A stretch of 40,702 bases of DNA. Origin: Parachlamydiaceae bacterium (GTDB lineage: Bacteria > Chlamydiota > Chlamydiia > Chlamydiales > Parachlamydiaceae). Both the position numbers and the translations under genes were made by a program. Location of the stretch: contig JACCRY010000225.1 in assembly GCA_013813265.1 (NCBI GenBank), forward strand, positions 1-40,702, read 5' to 3'. Position 1 is the first letter of the stretch, and every line of letters begins with the position of its first letter. Under the pieces are notes generated by a model, which saw only the letters and a list, made by a program, of their open reading frames with translations, did not search any database and had not been told where the DNA came from. Shown piece after piece: positions 1-7,238 of this stretch.

Positions 1-114
1 ACATTTGGCCTCATTTGTTTCTTTGTTGTAAATCACACTTAGAATACATTGTGAGGCCTTTTTTTGTAAACATAAATAAAAAAATAATTTCTTGTCACTT
101 ATGCAATCGTCTCA

Positions 115-218
115 CACGGGGCTTTTACGTTAAATCGCTACCGCGATCCAAGGAGAGGACATATTGTTTTAAGGATCTGCTTCCGATCGCGGCAGCGATT
201 TAACGTAAAAGCCCCGTG
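115..218. repeat. Inverted-repeat hairpin element, 34-bp arms
   Basis: The left arm (115-148) and right arm (185-218) are reverse complements with one mismatch in 34 bases, around a 36-base loop. It looks like a small palindromic intergenic repeat or MITE-like element. No transposase is attached. It ends where a short open frame at 216-404 begins, so it may have replaced the 5' part of an older gene. Confidence 0.85.
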
Positions 219-404
219 GGTAGCGATAGCGGAACGCGGGGTCAGGACAATTTAAATGAGAGAGCTGCGGCAGCAGTGAAAGAAGCACGTGATTCAAAAA
301 ACGTCTACATGAATAGCATGGCTGGACATCCGACAAGTCGTGAACGAACAATGCAGAGACAAGTATCTAACACACCAAATCTAGAATTAGCACCAAAAAC
401 CTAA
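216..404 (+). pseudogene. Short open frame upstream of bioB, possible gene remnant
   Basis: A 62-codon frame opens with GTG inside the right arm of the hairpin repeat and ends 15 bases before bioB. Its second half, after about residue 14, looks protein-like (an Ala/Glu/Arg-rich stretch, then AGHPTSRERTMQ). There is no convincing ribosome binding site, and the first codons derive from the repeat. It may be the 3' remnant of a gene cut by the repeat, a small leader peptide, or chance. I recognise no family. Confidence 0.2.
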
Positions 405-419
405 AATAATGGAAAAACT

Positions 420-1385
420 ATGACAATCAGACACGACTGGAATCTCAGCGAACTAGAAGCTCTTCATGCATTGCCTTTACTAGAACTTCTTTCAAAATCA
501 CACCTTTTACACACAAAATTTCATAAGATTGGGGAAATTCAAGTATGCACTCTTATTTCCATAAAAACCGGTGGCTGCCCTGAAGACTGCAAATACTGCG
601 CTCAATCTTCCAGATATCAAACAGCAGTTTCAGCGCAGCCTGTGATGCGCTACGAAGAGGTTATTAGCGATGCAAAAAAAGCAATAGCCCGAGGGGCGAC
701 TCGAATCTGCTTAGGAGCTGCTTGGAGAGAAGTGCGCGACAGTAAGCAATTTGAAGATGTCCTTAAAATGATCACAGGCATTACTCATTTAGGCGTTGAG
801 GTCTGTTGCACATTGGGAATGCTAAAAGAAGAACAGGCTCAGCGCCTTAAAGAGGCAGGCCTCTACGCATATAACCACAACCTCGATTCTTCAGAGAATT
901 TCTATAAGTCATTCGTTACCACAAGAACTTTTCAAGACAGATTAGAAACTTTAGATCGAGTTGAAAAAGCCAACCTTAGTTTGTGTTGTGGAGGCATCTT
1001 GGGGATGGGGGAAGAAATTCAGGACCGCTTAGAGCTTCTTCTTACTCTATGCACTAGAAATCCTCATCCGGAATCAGTTCCGATCAATCGCTTAAGCCCA
1101 ATTGAGGGCACACCTCTCCAAGATCAACCAAAAATCTCTATTTGGGAAATGTTGCGTATTATTGCAATTGGCAGAATTGTTTTACCTGCATCCATGATTC
1201 GACTTTCAGCAGGACGTATTGAGATGTCTTTTGAAGAACAAGCTCTTTGCTTCTTTGCCGGCGTAAATTCGATTCATGCAGGAGAAAAACTACTTACAGT
1301 AGCTAACACCTCAAATGATAGTGATGAAAAGATGTTTCATCTTCTTGGACTCAACAAAAGACCTGCTTTCGCTAAGGTAAATTAG
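420..1385 (+). CDS. bioB: Biotin synthase BioB (radical SAM)
   Basis: Converts dethiobiotin to biotin by inserting sulfur, using a radical-SAM 4Fe-4S cluster and a sacrificial 2Fe-2S cluster. The CxxxCxxC motif is C53, C57, C60. The 2Fe-2S ligands appear as C97, C129 (of VEVCCTLG), C189 (of CCGGILGMGE) and R266 (of RLSAGRIEM), matching E. coli C97/C128/C188/R260. The 321-residue length is typical for the family and the protein looks intact. It is the first gene of an operon: bioF starts 6 bases after its stop. The ribosome binding site (GGAAAA) is weak. No biotin-repressor operator was recognised upstream. Confidence 0.97.
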   Translation: MTIRHDWNLSELEALHALPLLELLSKSHLLHTKFHKIGEIQVCTLISIKTGGCPEDCKYCAQSSRYQTAVSAQPVMRYEEVISDAKKAIARGATRICLGAAWREVRDSKQFEDVLKMITGITHLGVEVCCTLGMLKEEQAQRLKEAGLYAYNHNLDSSENFYKSFVTTRTFQDRLETLDRVEKANLSLCCGGILGMGEEIQDRLELLLTLCTRNPHPESVPINRLSPIEGTPLQDQPKISIWEMLRIIAIGRIVLPASMIRLSAGRIEMSFEEQALCFFAGVNSIHAGEKLLTVANTSNDSDEKMFHLLGLNKRPAFAKVN

Positions 1386-1390
1386 CCAGT

Positions 1391-2515
1391 ATGACTCAAT
1401 ATTTACAAGAACAGCTGATGAAGCGTAAGCATGCTGGAAATTTACGAGAGTTAAAGGTCACTCAAAATCTTGTCGACTTTTCCTCAAACGATTATCTAGG
1501 TCTTGCGCGTTCGACGAAGCTAAAAGAACTACTTTTGCAAGAGTGGCAATCTTGCAATAGCCCATTAAACGGCTTAGGATCGACAGGATCACGATTACTC
1601 ACAGGAAACTCTCCATACATTCAAGAACTTGAGAATAGGATTGCAGCTTTTCATGGATATGAAGCTGGACTGCTGTTCAATTGTGGTTACATGGCCAATA
1701 GTGGACTCCTCTCAACAGTTGCAGGCAGTCAAGATAGCATCTTTTTTGACGCTGCAGTCCATGCATCAACGCGTGAGGGCCTCCGTTTAAGTCAGGCAAA
1801 AGCTTATCCTTTTAGGCATAACTGCCTTGAACATCTTGAAAACCGCCTTAAAAATAGCCGAAATAATGGAGACAGATTTGTGTGCATTGAATCCATCTAT
1901 TCTACTGATGGCTCTAAAGCTCCGCTTAAAAAAATTTCTCAACTCGTGAAACGTTATAACGCTCACCTTATTGTAGATGAAGCTCATGCTGTAGGGATTT
2001 TTGGACAGGAAGGCCGCGGGCTTGTTGCCGAAGAACATTTAACTTCTGATGTCTTTGCTCAAATTGTGACGTTTGGGAAAGCCCTTGGAACTTATGGAGC
2101 CATTATTCTTGGAAGCAAAATACTAAAAAAAGGCATGATTAACTTTGCGCCATCGTATATCTACACGACAGCGCTCCCCTTTCATGCAGTTGCAGCTATC
2201 AAATGCAGCTATGATCTATTCCCTTCTTTTGAAACTGAAAGAAGTCACTTACAGGAACTAATTAGAATTTTCACGAAGTTGATTCTTAATAAATCTACAA
2301 CGCCTATCCAAGCGATAAATGTCAAAGGAAATGAAGCGGTAAAGCTCGCGTCAAGGCAATTGATTCAATTAGGTTTTGATGTAAGGCCATTAACTAGCCC
2401 TACAGTCAAACAAGGTAATGAAGTTTTACGCATCTGCCTGCATGCTTTTAATACAGAAGAAGAAATAAACAATCTCTGCAAACACATCAAACAAAGGATA
2501 TCATCACATGCTTAA
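1391..2515 (+). CDS. bioF: 8-amino-7-oxononanoate synthase BioF
   Basis: PLP enzyme that condenses pimeloyl-ACP or pimeloyl-CoA with alanine, the first committed step of the biotin ring. The 374 residues cover a complete alpha-oxoamine synthase fold: GLGSTGSRLLTG at 61-72, the cofactor-binding DEAHAVG at 196-202, and the PLP lysine K230 in TFGKALGTYG. It overlaps bioD by 8 bases, implying translational coupling. It needs a pimeloyl thioester, and no recognised gene for making one (bioC, bioH, bioI, bioW or bioZ) is in the window. Confidence 0.96.
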   Translation: MTQYLQEQLMKRKHAGNLRELKVTQNLVDFSSNDYLGLARSTKLKELLLQEWQSCNSPLNGLGSTGSRLLTGNSPYIQELENRIAAFHGYEAGLLFNCGYMANSGLLSTVAGSQDSIFFDAAVHASTREGLRLSQAKAYPFRHNCLEHLENRLKNSRNNGDRFVCIESIYSTDGSKAPLKKISQLVKRYNAHLIVDEAHAVGIFGQEGRGLVAEEHLTSDVFAQIVTFGKALGTYGAIILGSKILKKGMINFAPSYIYTTALPFHAVAAIKCSYDLFPSFETERSHLQELIRIFTKLILNKSTTPIQAINVKGNEAVKLASRQLIQLGFDVRPLTSPTVKQGNEVLRICLHAFNTEEEINNLCKHIKQRISSHA

Positions 2516-3140
2516 AATCATTATTGCAGGGACTGGGCCTGATGTCGGTAAAACAGTTGTTTCTGCAATTCTTACTACACTTTTAAACGGAAGTTATTGG
2601 AAGCCTATCCAATGTGGCCGCAAAGAAGAATCTGATACAGCAACAATGCATGACCTCATCGATTCATACAAACACAAAATATACCCCCCAAAATATTCCC
2701 TAGATGCCCCTCTATCCCCTCACCACGCCGCGCGCCTAGAAGGAATTTCGATTGATGCAAGCTCAATTGTACCACCCGAAACTACATCTCCTTTAATTGT
2801 GGAGGGTGTGGGAGGCATCTTTGTACCTCTAACAACAAAAATTCTCACAATTGATTTATTTAGCTCATGGAAAGACTGTCTATGGATTCTTGTATCTAAC
2901 CATTACATTGGAAGTATCAACCATACATTACTGACTGTGGAAGCTTTAAAACGGAGACAAGTTTCTATTGCTGGATTGATCTTTAACGGAAAACCTAATC
3001 CTGACAGCGAAGAAGCAATTTTAGACATGACTCAACTCCCGCTACTAGAACGCTTGCTCCCTGAAAAATACATAGCCCTAAAAACAATCAAAAGGTACGC
3101 AAACCAATGGCAACACATTCGCTCTCGACTAGCTCTCTAA
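2508..3140 (+). CDS. bioD: Dethiobiotin synthetase BioD
   Basis: ATP-dependent carboxylase closing the ureido ring of 7,8-diaminononanoate. The P-loop is GTGPDVGKT at residues 8-16, close to the family's GTDTDVGKT. WKPIQCG at 31-37 and VEGVGGIFVPL fit the substrate and Mg/ATP sites. At 210 residues it is near the usual 220-230. It overlaps bioF by 8 bases and runs 34 bases into bioA. The long bioD-bioA overlap is compact but both frames are clear. Confidence 0.94.
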   Translation: MLKIIIAGTGPDVGKTVVSAILTTLLNGSYWKPIQCGRKEESDTATMHDLIDSYKHKIYPPKYSLDAPLSPHHAARLEGISIDASSIVPPETTSPLIVEGVGGIFVPLTTKILTIDLFSSWKDCLWILVSNHYIGSINHTLLTVEALKRRQVSIAGLIFNGKPNPDSEEAILDMTQLPLLERLLPEKYIALKTIKRYANQWQHIRSRLAL

Positions 3141-4411
3141 TAAAAAAAGATCAAGCTTCAATTTGGCATCCGTTTACACAGATGAAAACGGCTCGACAGC
3201 CAATTCCCATTGTCAGAGCTAAAGGGATCTATCTATACAGTGAAGACGGAAGGGCTTATTTAGATGGCATTTCCTCTTGGTGGGTTAATTTACATGGACA
3301 TGCGCATCCCTACATCATCGAAAAATTGAAATCTCAAGTCGACCTATTAGAACATGTCATCTTTGCCGACTTCACGCATGCTCCGGCAGTAGAATTAGCG
3401 ACAAGATTGCTCCCACTTATGCCAGGAGCAATGGCCAAAATTTTTTATTCGGACAATGGTTCGACTGCAGTCGAAGTAGCTTTAAAGATGGCCTTAAACT
3501 ATTGGTATAAGCAGAATCTCAAAATCCCTAAAAGAAAAGTGATCTGCTTCAAAAACAGTTACCATGGGGACACATTCGGAGCTATGTCTGCTGCAGGGAA
3601 AAATGAATTCAATCGGCCATTTTGGAGTCATCTTTTTGATGTCGAATCGATCGACCCGCCTTTAAAAGGCAAGGAAAGAGAATCTTTATCGCAGCTTGAG
3701 ATTCTTTTAAGTCAAAGCGATATTGCTTGCTTTATTTTTGAACCCCTCGTTCTTGGATCTGCAGGAATGATTATCTATCCAGCAGAAGGTCTAGACGGTC
3801 TTATACGCATGTGCAAAAAGCATGAAGTTTTAACTATTGCAGATGAGGTGATGACCGGCTTCGGACGGACCGGATCTCTCTTTGCTTGCGACCAGCTCTC
3901 CGAAAAACCTGATTTCATTTGTCTTTCAAAAGGGCTCACAGGAGGCTTTTTGCCTCTAGGAGTGACCGCATGTACAGAAAAGATTTTCAATGCTTTTTTG
4001 GGAGAAAGTTTGCAACAAGCTTTTTTACATGGCCACTCCTATACAGGAAATCCATTGGCATGCAGCTGTGCACTTGCAAGCCTTGATCTTTTATTGAATG
4101 AAGCATGTTTAGAACAAAGAGAAATGATTTCAGTCTCCCACCAAGATTTTTGTGAGAAATGGCATTTACATCCAAAGCTTAAACGCTGCGAAAGTCTGGG
4201 AACCATCCTTGCTATAGAATACAAAACCGATAGCAGCTCTTACTTTCAATCCCTGCGAGAACAGCTCTACGACTTTTTTTTAAGTAAAAATATTCTACTA
4301 CGCCCCTTAGGCAATGTGCTTTATGTTCTTCCTCCTTACTGCATAGAAGCTAAAGAGCTAAAATTCATATACGATCAAATTACACTCACTCTTGAAGGAG
4401 ATATTTCATGA
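3107..4411 (+). CDS. bioA: Adenosylmethionine-8-amino-7-oxononanoate aminotransferase BioA
   Basis: PLP aminotransferase making 7,8-diaminononanoate from 8-amino-7-oxononanoate, usually with S-adenosylmethionine as amino donor. Family marks include WHPFTQMK at 20-27, SSWWVNLHGH at 56-65, the PLP aspartate D246 in ADEVMTGFGRTG, the Schiff-base lysine K275 in LSKGLTGGFLPLG, and GHSYTGNPLACS. Full length at 434 residues. The start inside bioD is preceded by AAAGG, and no later Met precedes the conserved N-terminal motif. Its stop codon overlaps the next gene as ATGA. Confidence 0.96.
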   Translation: MATHSLSTSSLIKKDQASIWHPFTQMKTARQPIPIVRAKGIYLYSEDGRAYLDGISSWWVNLHGHAHPYIIEKLKSQVDLLEHVIFADFTHAPAVELATRLLPLMPGAMAKIFYSDNGSTAVEVALKMALNYWYKQNLKIPKRKVICFKNSYHGDTFGAMSAAGKNEFNRPFWSHLFDVESIDPPLKGKERESLSQLEILLSQSDIACFIFEPLVLGSAGMIIYPAEGLDGLIRMCKKHEVLTIADEVMTGFGRTGSLFACDQLSEKPDFICLSKGLTGGFLPLGVTACTEKIFNAFLGESLQQAFLHGHSYTGNPLACSCALASLDLLLNEACLEQREMISVSHQDFCEKWHLHPKLKRCESLGTILAIEYKTDSSSYFQSLREQLYDFFLSKNILLRPLGNVLYVLPPYCIEAKELKFIYDQITLTLEGDIS

Positions 4412-5061
4412 CATTCATTTCTTTTGCAGAACCGATTAAAGAGATTTTATCTTTAATCGTAAACTCGAACGATTTTCACGCAAAATGGCTCAACACACTT
4501 TCTTATCTTGAGAATTGTGGAGCTCGTAAAATTGCAGCTTGCGAACATCCGACGTTTGTAAAAGAGGAAATGCTCAAGCATGCTGCCGAAGAATTTCGAC
4601 ATGCTTTGCACCTAAAGCGTCAAATTGAAAAGGTTACTCCAACTAAGATGGAAAGTTATGTTGTTTCGTCAATGCTTGGAGGTGCAACAACTTTGTATTA
4701 TTTAACCTTATTAGATCTTAAGGCATCACGCTATCTCAAGGAAATAGGTCTCAACAAAAATTGTATTAAGGAAGTCGCCTACTTACTCGTAACCTACGCA
4801 ATTGAACTCCGAGCAGAAGAACTTTATCCTATCTATGATGCCGCACTCCGTCATGCAGGATCTAGAGTCACAGTTAAATCAATCTTACTGGAAGAGAAAG
4901 AACATTTAGAAGAAATGAAAAAAGGAATTCAGTCAATTAAGAACGGATTTAACCATGCAGACAAAATCTGCGCAATGGAAAGTGAACTATGTAAAAAATG
5001 GCTCAACAATGTCTTCATAAATCTCTCTAGGAAGAAAAAAAATATTGCATTTAAAAATTAG
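4408..5061 (+). CDS. Ferritin-like di-iron protein, fifth gene of the biotin operon
   Basis: A 217-residue, mostly helical protein. Its metal-ligand pattern matches ferritin-like di-iron enzymes: a helix-1 Glu (E35), E62-x-x-H65 in AAEEFRH, a helix-3 Glu (E133 or E137), and E163-x-x-H166 in LLEEKEH. It starts with ATGA overlapping the bioA stop behind a strong AAGGAG site, so it is translationally coupled to bioA. A terminal Lys-rich tail follows. Ferritin-like proteins store iron or carry out oxidations (rubrerythrins, di-iron oxygenases, desaturases). It is not one of the known bio genes I recognise. Its place in an operon without bioC/bioH suggests a role in supplying pimeloyl thioester or another biotin-linked oxidation; that is inference. 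An iron-handling or peroxide-scavenging role is the alternative. Confidence 0.8.
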   Translation: MTFISFAEPIKEILSLIVNSNDFHAKWLNTLSYLENCGARKIAACEHPTFVKEEMLKHAAEEFRHALHLKRQIEKVTPTKMESYVVSSMLGGATTLYYLTLLDLKASRYLKEIGLNKNCIKEVAYLLVTYAIELRAEELYPIYDAALRHAGSRVTVKSILLEEKEHLEEMKKGIQSIKNGFNHADKICAMESELCKKWLNNVFINLSRKKKNIAFKN

Positions 5062-5136
5062 TTTTGATACTTATTGATTTAAATCGATTTCTATCAACCT
5101 AGTGCTCTGCAAGCTCTGGGTGTTTTTTGTGAAACT

Positions 5137-5161
5137 AAATGACTATAAGACAAAGTCATTT
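5137..5161. promoter_or_regulatory. 8-bp hairpin upstream of the first collagen-like gene
   Basis: AAATGACT (5137-5144) and AGTCATTT (5154-5161) form a perfect 8-bp stem, about 43 bases before the collagen-like start. No T tract follows on the plus strand. It could be a leader hairpin or operator in the short gap after the biotin operon. Confidence 0.35.
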
Positions 5162-5203
5162 ACGCCCTTCAAGGTCTCTTAACAAGTAAATGAGGAGAAA
5201 ACA

Positions 5204-6001
5204 ATGTTTTTGACAGTAAAAAAGCTTATCAATCGCTCGCTATTTTTTGGTGCCGTAGCACTAATATTGCCTATTGGGGCAATCTCTGCGGATCAAACTG
5301 ATCTTGTTACAAAAAGCTGCACGATCTCAGATCCTTGCAACCCTTGCAACAACCCATGCCCCAGCCCTTGCCCATGCCCTACTCCTAGAGGCGCTAAGGG
5401 TAGTAAAGGTGAGCGAGGAAAGAATGGCCATAATGGCCAAAGAGGGGCGACAGGCGTAAGAGGAGCTACAGGAGCAACTGGTGCAACAGGAGCAACTGGT
5501 GCAACTGGCGCGACAGGAGCAACTGGCGCGACAGGAGCGACAGGAACTGGTTTTGTCTTCCCGACCGATCCAGATTGTACATTAACATTTAATATTCCAT
5601 CGCTTACAGTACCTTTAGCTTCTCCTCTCATTGGATCTACTGTAACCCCATTTGTTGTTACACCTAGTGGGGAAATAATTACAGGAAACGCTGTAGTGAT
5701 TCCTGCAGATGGTATATTCCCTATAGTTTTTCCTTTTGCTTCAATTTTTGTTGCAAATCCAGAATTTGGAACTTATCACGTAGGAATTCAAGTGGATGGT
5801 GTGACTAGCATCGTACCAGTAACACTTGCTATTGCCCCTCTTTTGGTTCCATCTGTCACAACTTTTTGTGGAACAGGTGATCCTAGAAACGGCACAACTT
5901 TCCTATCTGCGTTGACTTTGTCTTTAGGCATTGGCGTAGATGCTGAAGCCCAAGCAAGTACTCCTTTTGTATTTGGCCCTGAAGGTACAATGATACCTTA
6001 A
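5204..6001 (+). CDS. Exported collagen-like protein 1 (Gly-Ala-Thr repeats)
   Basis: 265 residues. The signal peptide is at about 1-29, cleaved near AISA-D. A Cys/Pro-rich spacer (39-61, six CP dipeptides) follows. Next are 18 Gly-x-y triplets from G63, the last nine in a row being Gly-Ala-Thr. A beta-rich C-terminal domain of about 145 residues completes it. The plan resembles bacterial collagen-like surface proteins such as the Bacillus BclA group, where triple-helix stalks carry a trimerising head; the head homology is inferred from layout, not proven. Start ATG follows GAGGAG. The next gene is a clear paralog: matching signal peptide, a shared segment near residues 140-180 (VTPFV, then [10 protein letters not shown] against LFGTYNFGVQ). 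Likely on the cell surface or in the envelope; the cysteines suggest disulfide cross-linking as in chlamydial envelopes. Confidence 0.85.
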   Translation: MFLTVKKLINRSLFFGAVALILPIGAISADQTDLVTKSCTISDPCNPCNNPCPSPCPCPTPRGAKGSKGERGKNGHNGQRGATGVRGATGATGATGATGATGATGATGATGATGTGFVFPTDPDCTLTFNIPSLTVPLASPLIGSTVTPFVVTPSGEIITGNAVVIPADGIFPIVFPFASIFVANPEFGTYHVGIQVDGVTSIVPVTLAIAPLLVPSVTTFCGTGDPRNGTTFLSALTLSLGIGVDAEAQASTPFVFGPEGTMIP

Positions 6002-6020
6002 AAGGTACAATGATACCTTA
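5981..6020 (+). repeat. 20-bp tandem duplication across a stop codon
   Basis: Two consecutive 20-bp units (5981-6000 and 6001-6020) differ only at their first base. The first encodes the last codons and the start of the stop codon of collagen-like protein 1. The second lies just after the stop. Each unit is itself an imperfect palindrome (AAGGTA...TACCTT). It looks like a recent replication-slippage duplication. Confidence 0.85.
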
Positions 6021-6028
6021 ATATGTTT

Positions 6029-6068
6029 AATTCAACCTCTCTTTGTAAAGAGAGGTTGAATTTTTTTA
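6029..6068 (+). terminator. Rho-independent terminator after collagen-like gene 1
   Basis: A perfect stem (TTCAACCTCTCTTT pairing with its complement, 6031-6044 with 6047-6060) runs directly into seven or more T residues. The hairpin after the second collagen-like gene uses the same 13-base arm, so the duplication that produced the two genes probably included it. Confidence 0.85.
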
Positions 6069-6298
6069 GAAAAATCCCCCCCCCGCCCACATGTTAAAAG
6101 TTGATCTTACTCATCTAGATAGTTTTTTGAAAAAAATATTGAACATAAAAAAAATTCTTGCTATTCATTGCTATACAACTCAATTACATCTTGCAATTTG
6201 CATCGCTAATGGGTTCGATTTTGGAAATTTAAATAGCGACTTATGTAGCTATTTTAAAGAAATGTTGCCCTAAAAAACGCTCAATGAGGAGAAAAACA

Positions 6299-7051
6299 AT
6301 GATCTTGACCCTAAACAATTTGTTTAACCGGACACTGGTCTTCGGCGCTCTAGCATTATGCTTGCCTCTCGGCTCTATCTCTGCCGCTGAACATGACTTG
6401 ATCACAAAAGACTGCAACAAAAACGTGAGATTACCAAAAGTATGCTGCGAAGTAGGCCCTCGTGGCCATAAGGGTGAAAAAGGTGCTCAAGGTGAGAAAG
6501 GTGAAAGGGGCCATAAAGGTAAAAATGGTAAAAATGGTAAAAATGGCAAAAATGGTAAAAAGGGTGAAAAAGGTGAAAAGGGTGAAAGAGGTTCTCGCGG
6601 ACGTGCAGGTAGAGATGGGGATGATTTTGAATTTCCAAGAGATTTAGGTGAGTCGCTAACGTTTAATGGCACAATTGATGCACTTAATGTTGATAGTATT
6701 CTGGCCAACATTGGAGTTGGTACTGTAGTCACTCCTTTTGTAATAAGGCCTGATGCAGTAGTAGTTTTGGGAAATCCGTTCATCATTGCAGAAACGGGGA
6801 TTTTTGAACTAGACCCTATCGTCGTTAATGATCCTCTATTCGGGACCTACAACTTTGGGGTTCAAACTGTAGGTGGAGCAGAGAACTCTTATAGTGTTAC
6901 TTTGGTAGAAACTGTTTTGGCATCCCGGAATAGTTCGACAACTTACATTTTAAATGGAACAAATCTTGGTTTGGGTCTATCATCCATTGGAGCTCAATCA
7001 CAAACAAGCGCCAATTTTGGTTATTTTTTACCAATTCCAGTATTTCCTTAA
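6299..7051 (+). CDS. Exported collagen-like protein 2 (charged Gly-x-y repeats)
   Basis: 250 residues from the ATG at 6299, chosen over the in-frame ATG at 6284 because GAGGAG lies just upstream of it. The signal peptide covers about 1-29 (SISA-A). A short Cys spacer (C39, C49, C50) precedes 19 Gly-x-y triplets from G53 to G107, rich in GKN, GEK and GER. Charged triplets of this kind stabilise bacterial triple helices without hydroxyproline. A beta-rich C-terminal domain of about 140 residues aligns with the first paralog (VVTPFVI, LFGTYNFGVQ). The repeat chemistry differs sharply from its neighbour's neutral Gly-Ala-Thr run, so the stalks have evolved separately while both ends stayed alike. 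Confidence 0.85.
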   Translation: MILTLNNLFNRTLVFGALALCLPLGSISAAEHDLITKDCNKNVRLPKVCCEVGPRGHKGEKGAQGEKGERGHKGKNGKNGKNGKNGKKGEKGEKGERGSRGRAGRDGDDFEFPRDLGESLTFNGTIDALNVDSILANIGVGTVVTPFVIRPDAVVVLGNPFIIAETGIFELDPIVVNDPLFGTYNFGVQTVGGAENSYSVTLVETVLASRNSSTTYILNGTNLGLGLSSIGAQSQTSANFGYFLPIPVFP

Positions 7052-7058
7052 TTTATGA

Positions 7059-7090
7059 GTTCAACCTCTCTTTTTTGAGAGAGGTTGAAC
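7059..7090 (+). terminator. Hairpin after collagen-like gene 2
   Basis: A perfect 13-bp stem (GTTCAACCTCTCT, 7059-7071, with 7078-7090) and a T-rich loop, 8 bases after the stop. The T tract expected of an intrinsic terminator is missing on the 3' side, so termination may be weak. The arm matches the terminator of the preceding paralog. Confidence 0.6.
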
Positions 7091-7163
7091 AAGTAAAAAA
7101 CGTCGTCACGCCCGTAAAATCTTCTCAGAAACTTTTCCCAAATTCCTAATTAAAAAATCCACA

Positions 7164-7192
7164 TTGCGATTAATCTATATTCAAGTTAGAAT
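7164..7192 (+). promoter_or_regulatory. Candidate sigma-66/sigma-70 type promoter for tyrP
   Basis: TTGCGA (7164-7169), a 17-base spacer and TAGAAT (7187-7192) lie 47 bases before the TTG start of the permease gene. The spacing is ideal and both boxes are close to consensus. It follows the hairpin of the upstream gene, consistent with tyrP having its own promoter. Confidence 0.5.
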
Positions 7193-7238
7193 TCTCATTA
7201 TCCTTGTTAAATAATTTCAGCCCATTGAGGAGGCTATT

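Noticed and set aside
5293-5631. Open frame on the minus strand across the collagen repeats
   Set aside because: A low-complexity Pro/Ala/Val antisense reading of the Gly-Ala-Thr repeat; the plus-strand gene has a ribosome site and signal peptide.
6091-6273. 60-codon frame between the two collagen-like genes
   Set aside because: No ribosome binding site, AT-driven composition, and it starts right after a poly-C tract.
6487-6786. Minus-strand open frame across the second collagen-like gene
   Set aside because: Antisense of the Gly-x-y repeat, Pro/Leu/Phe low complexity with no start signal.
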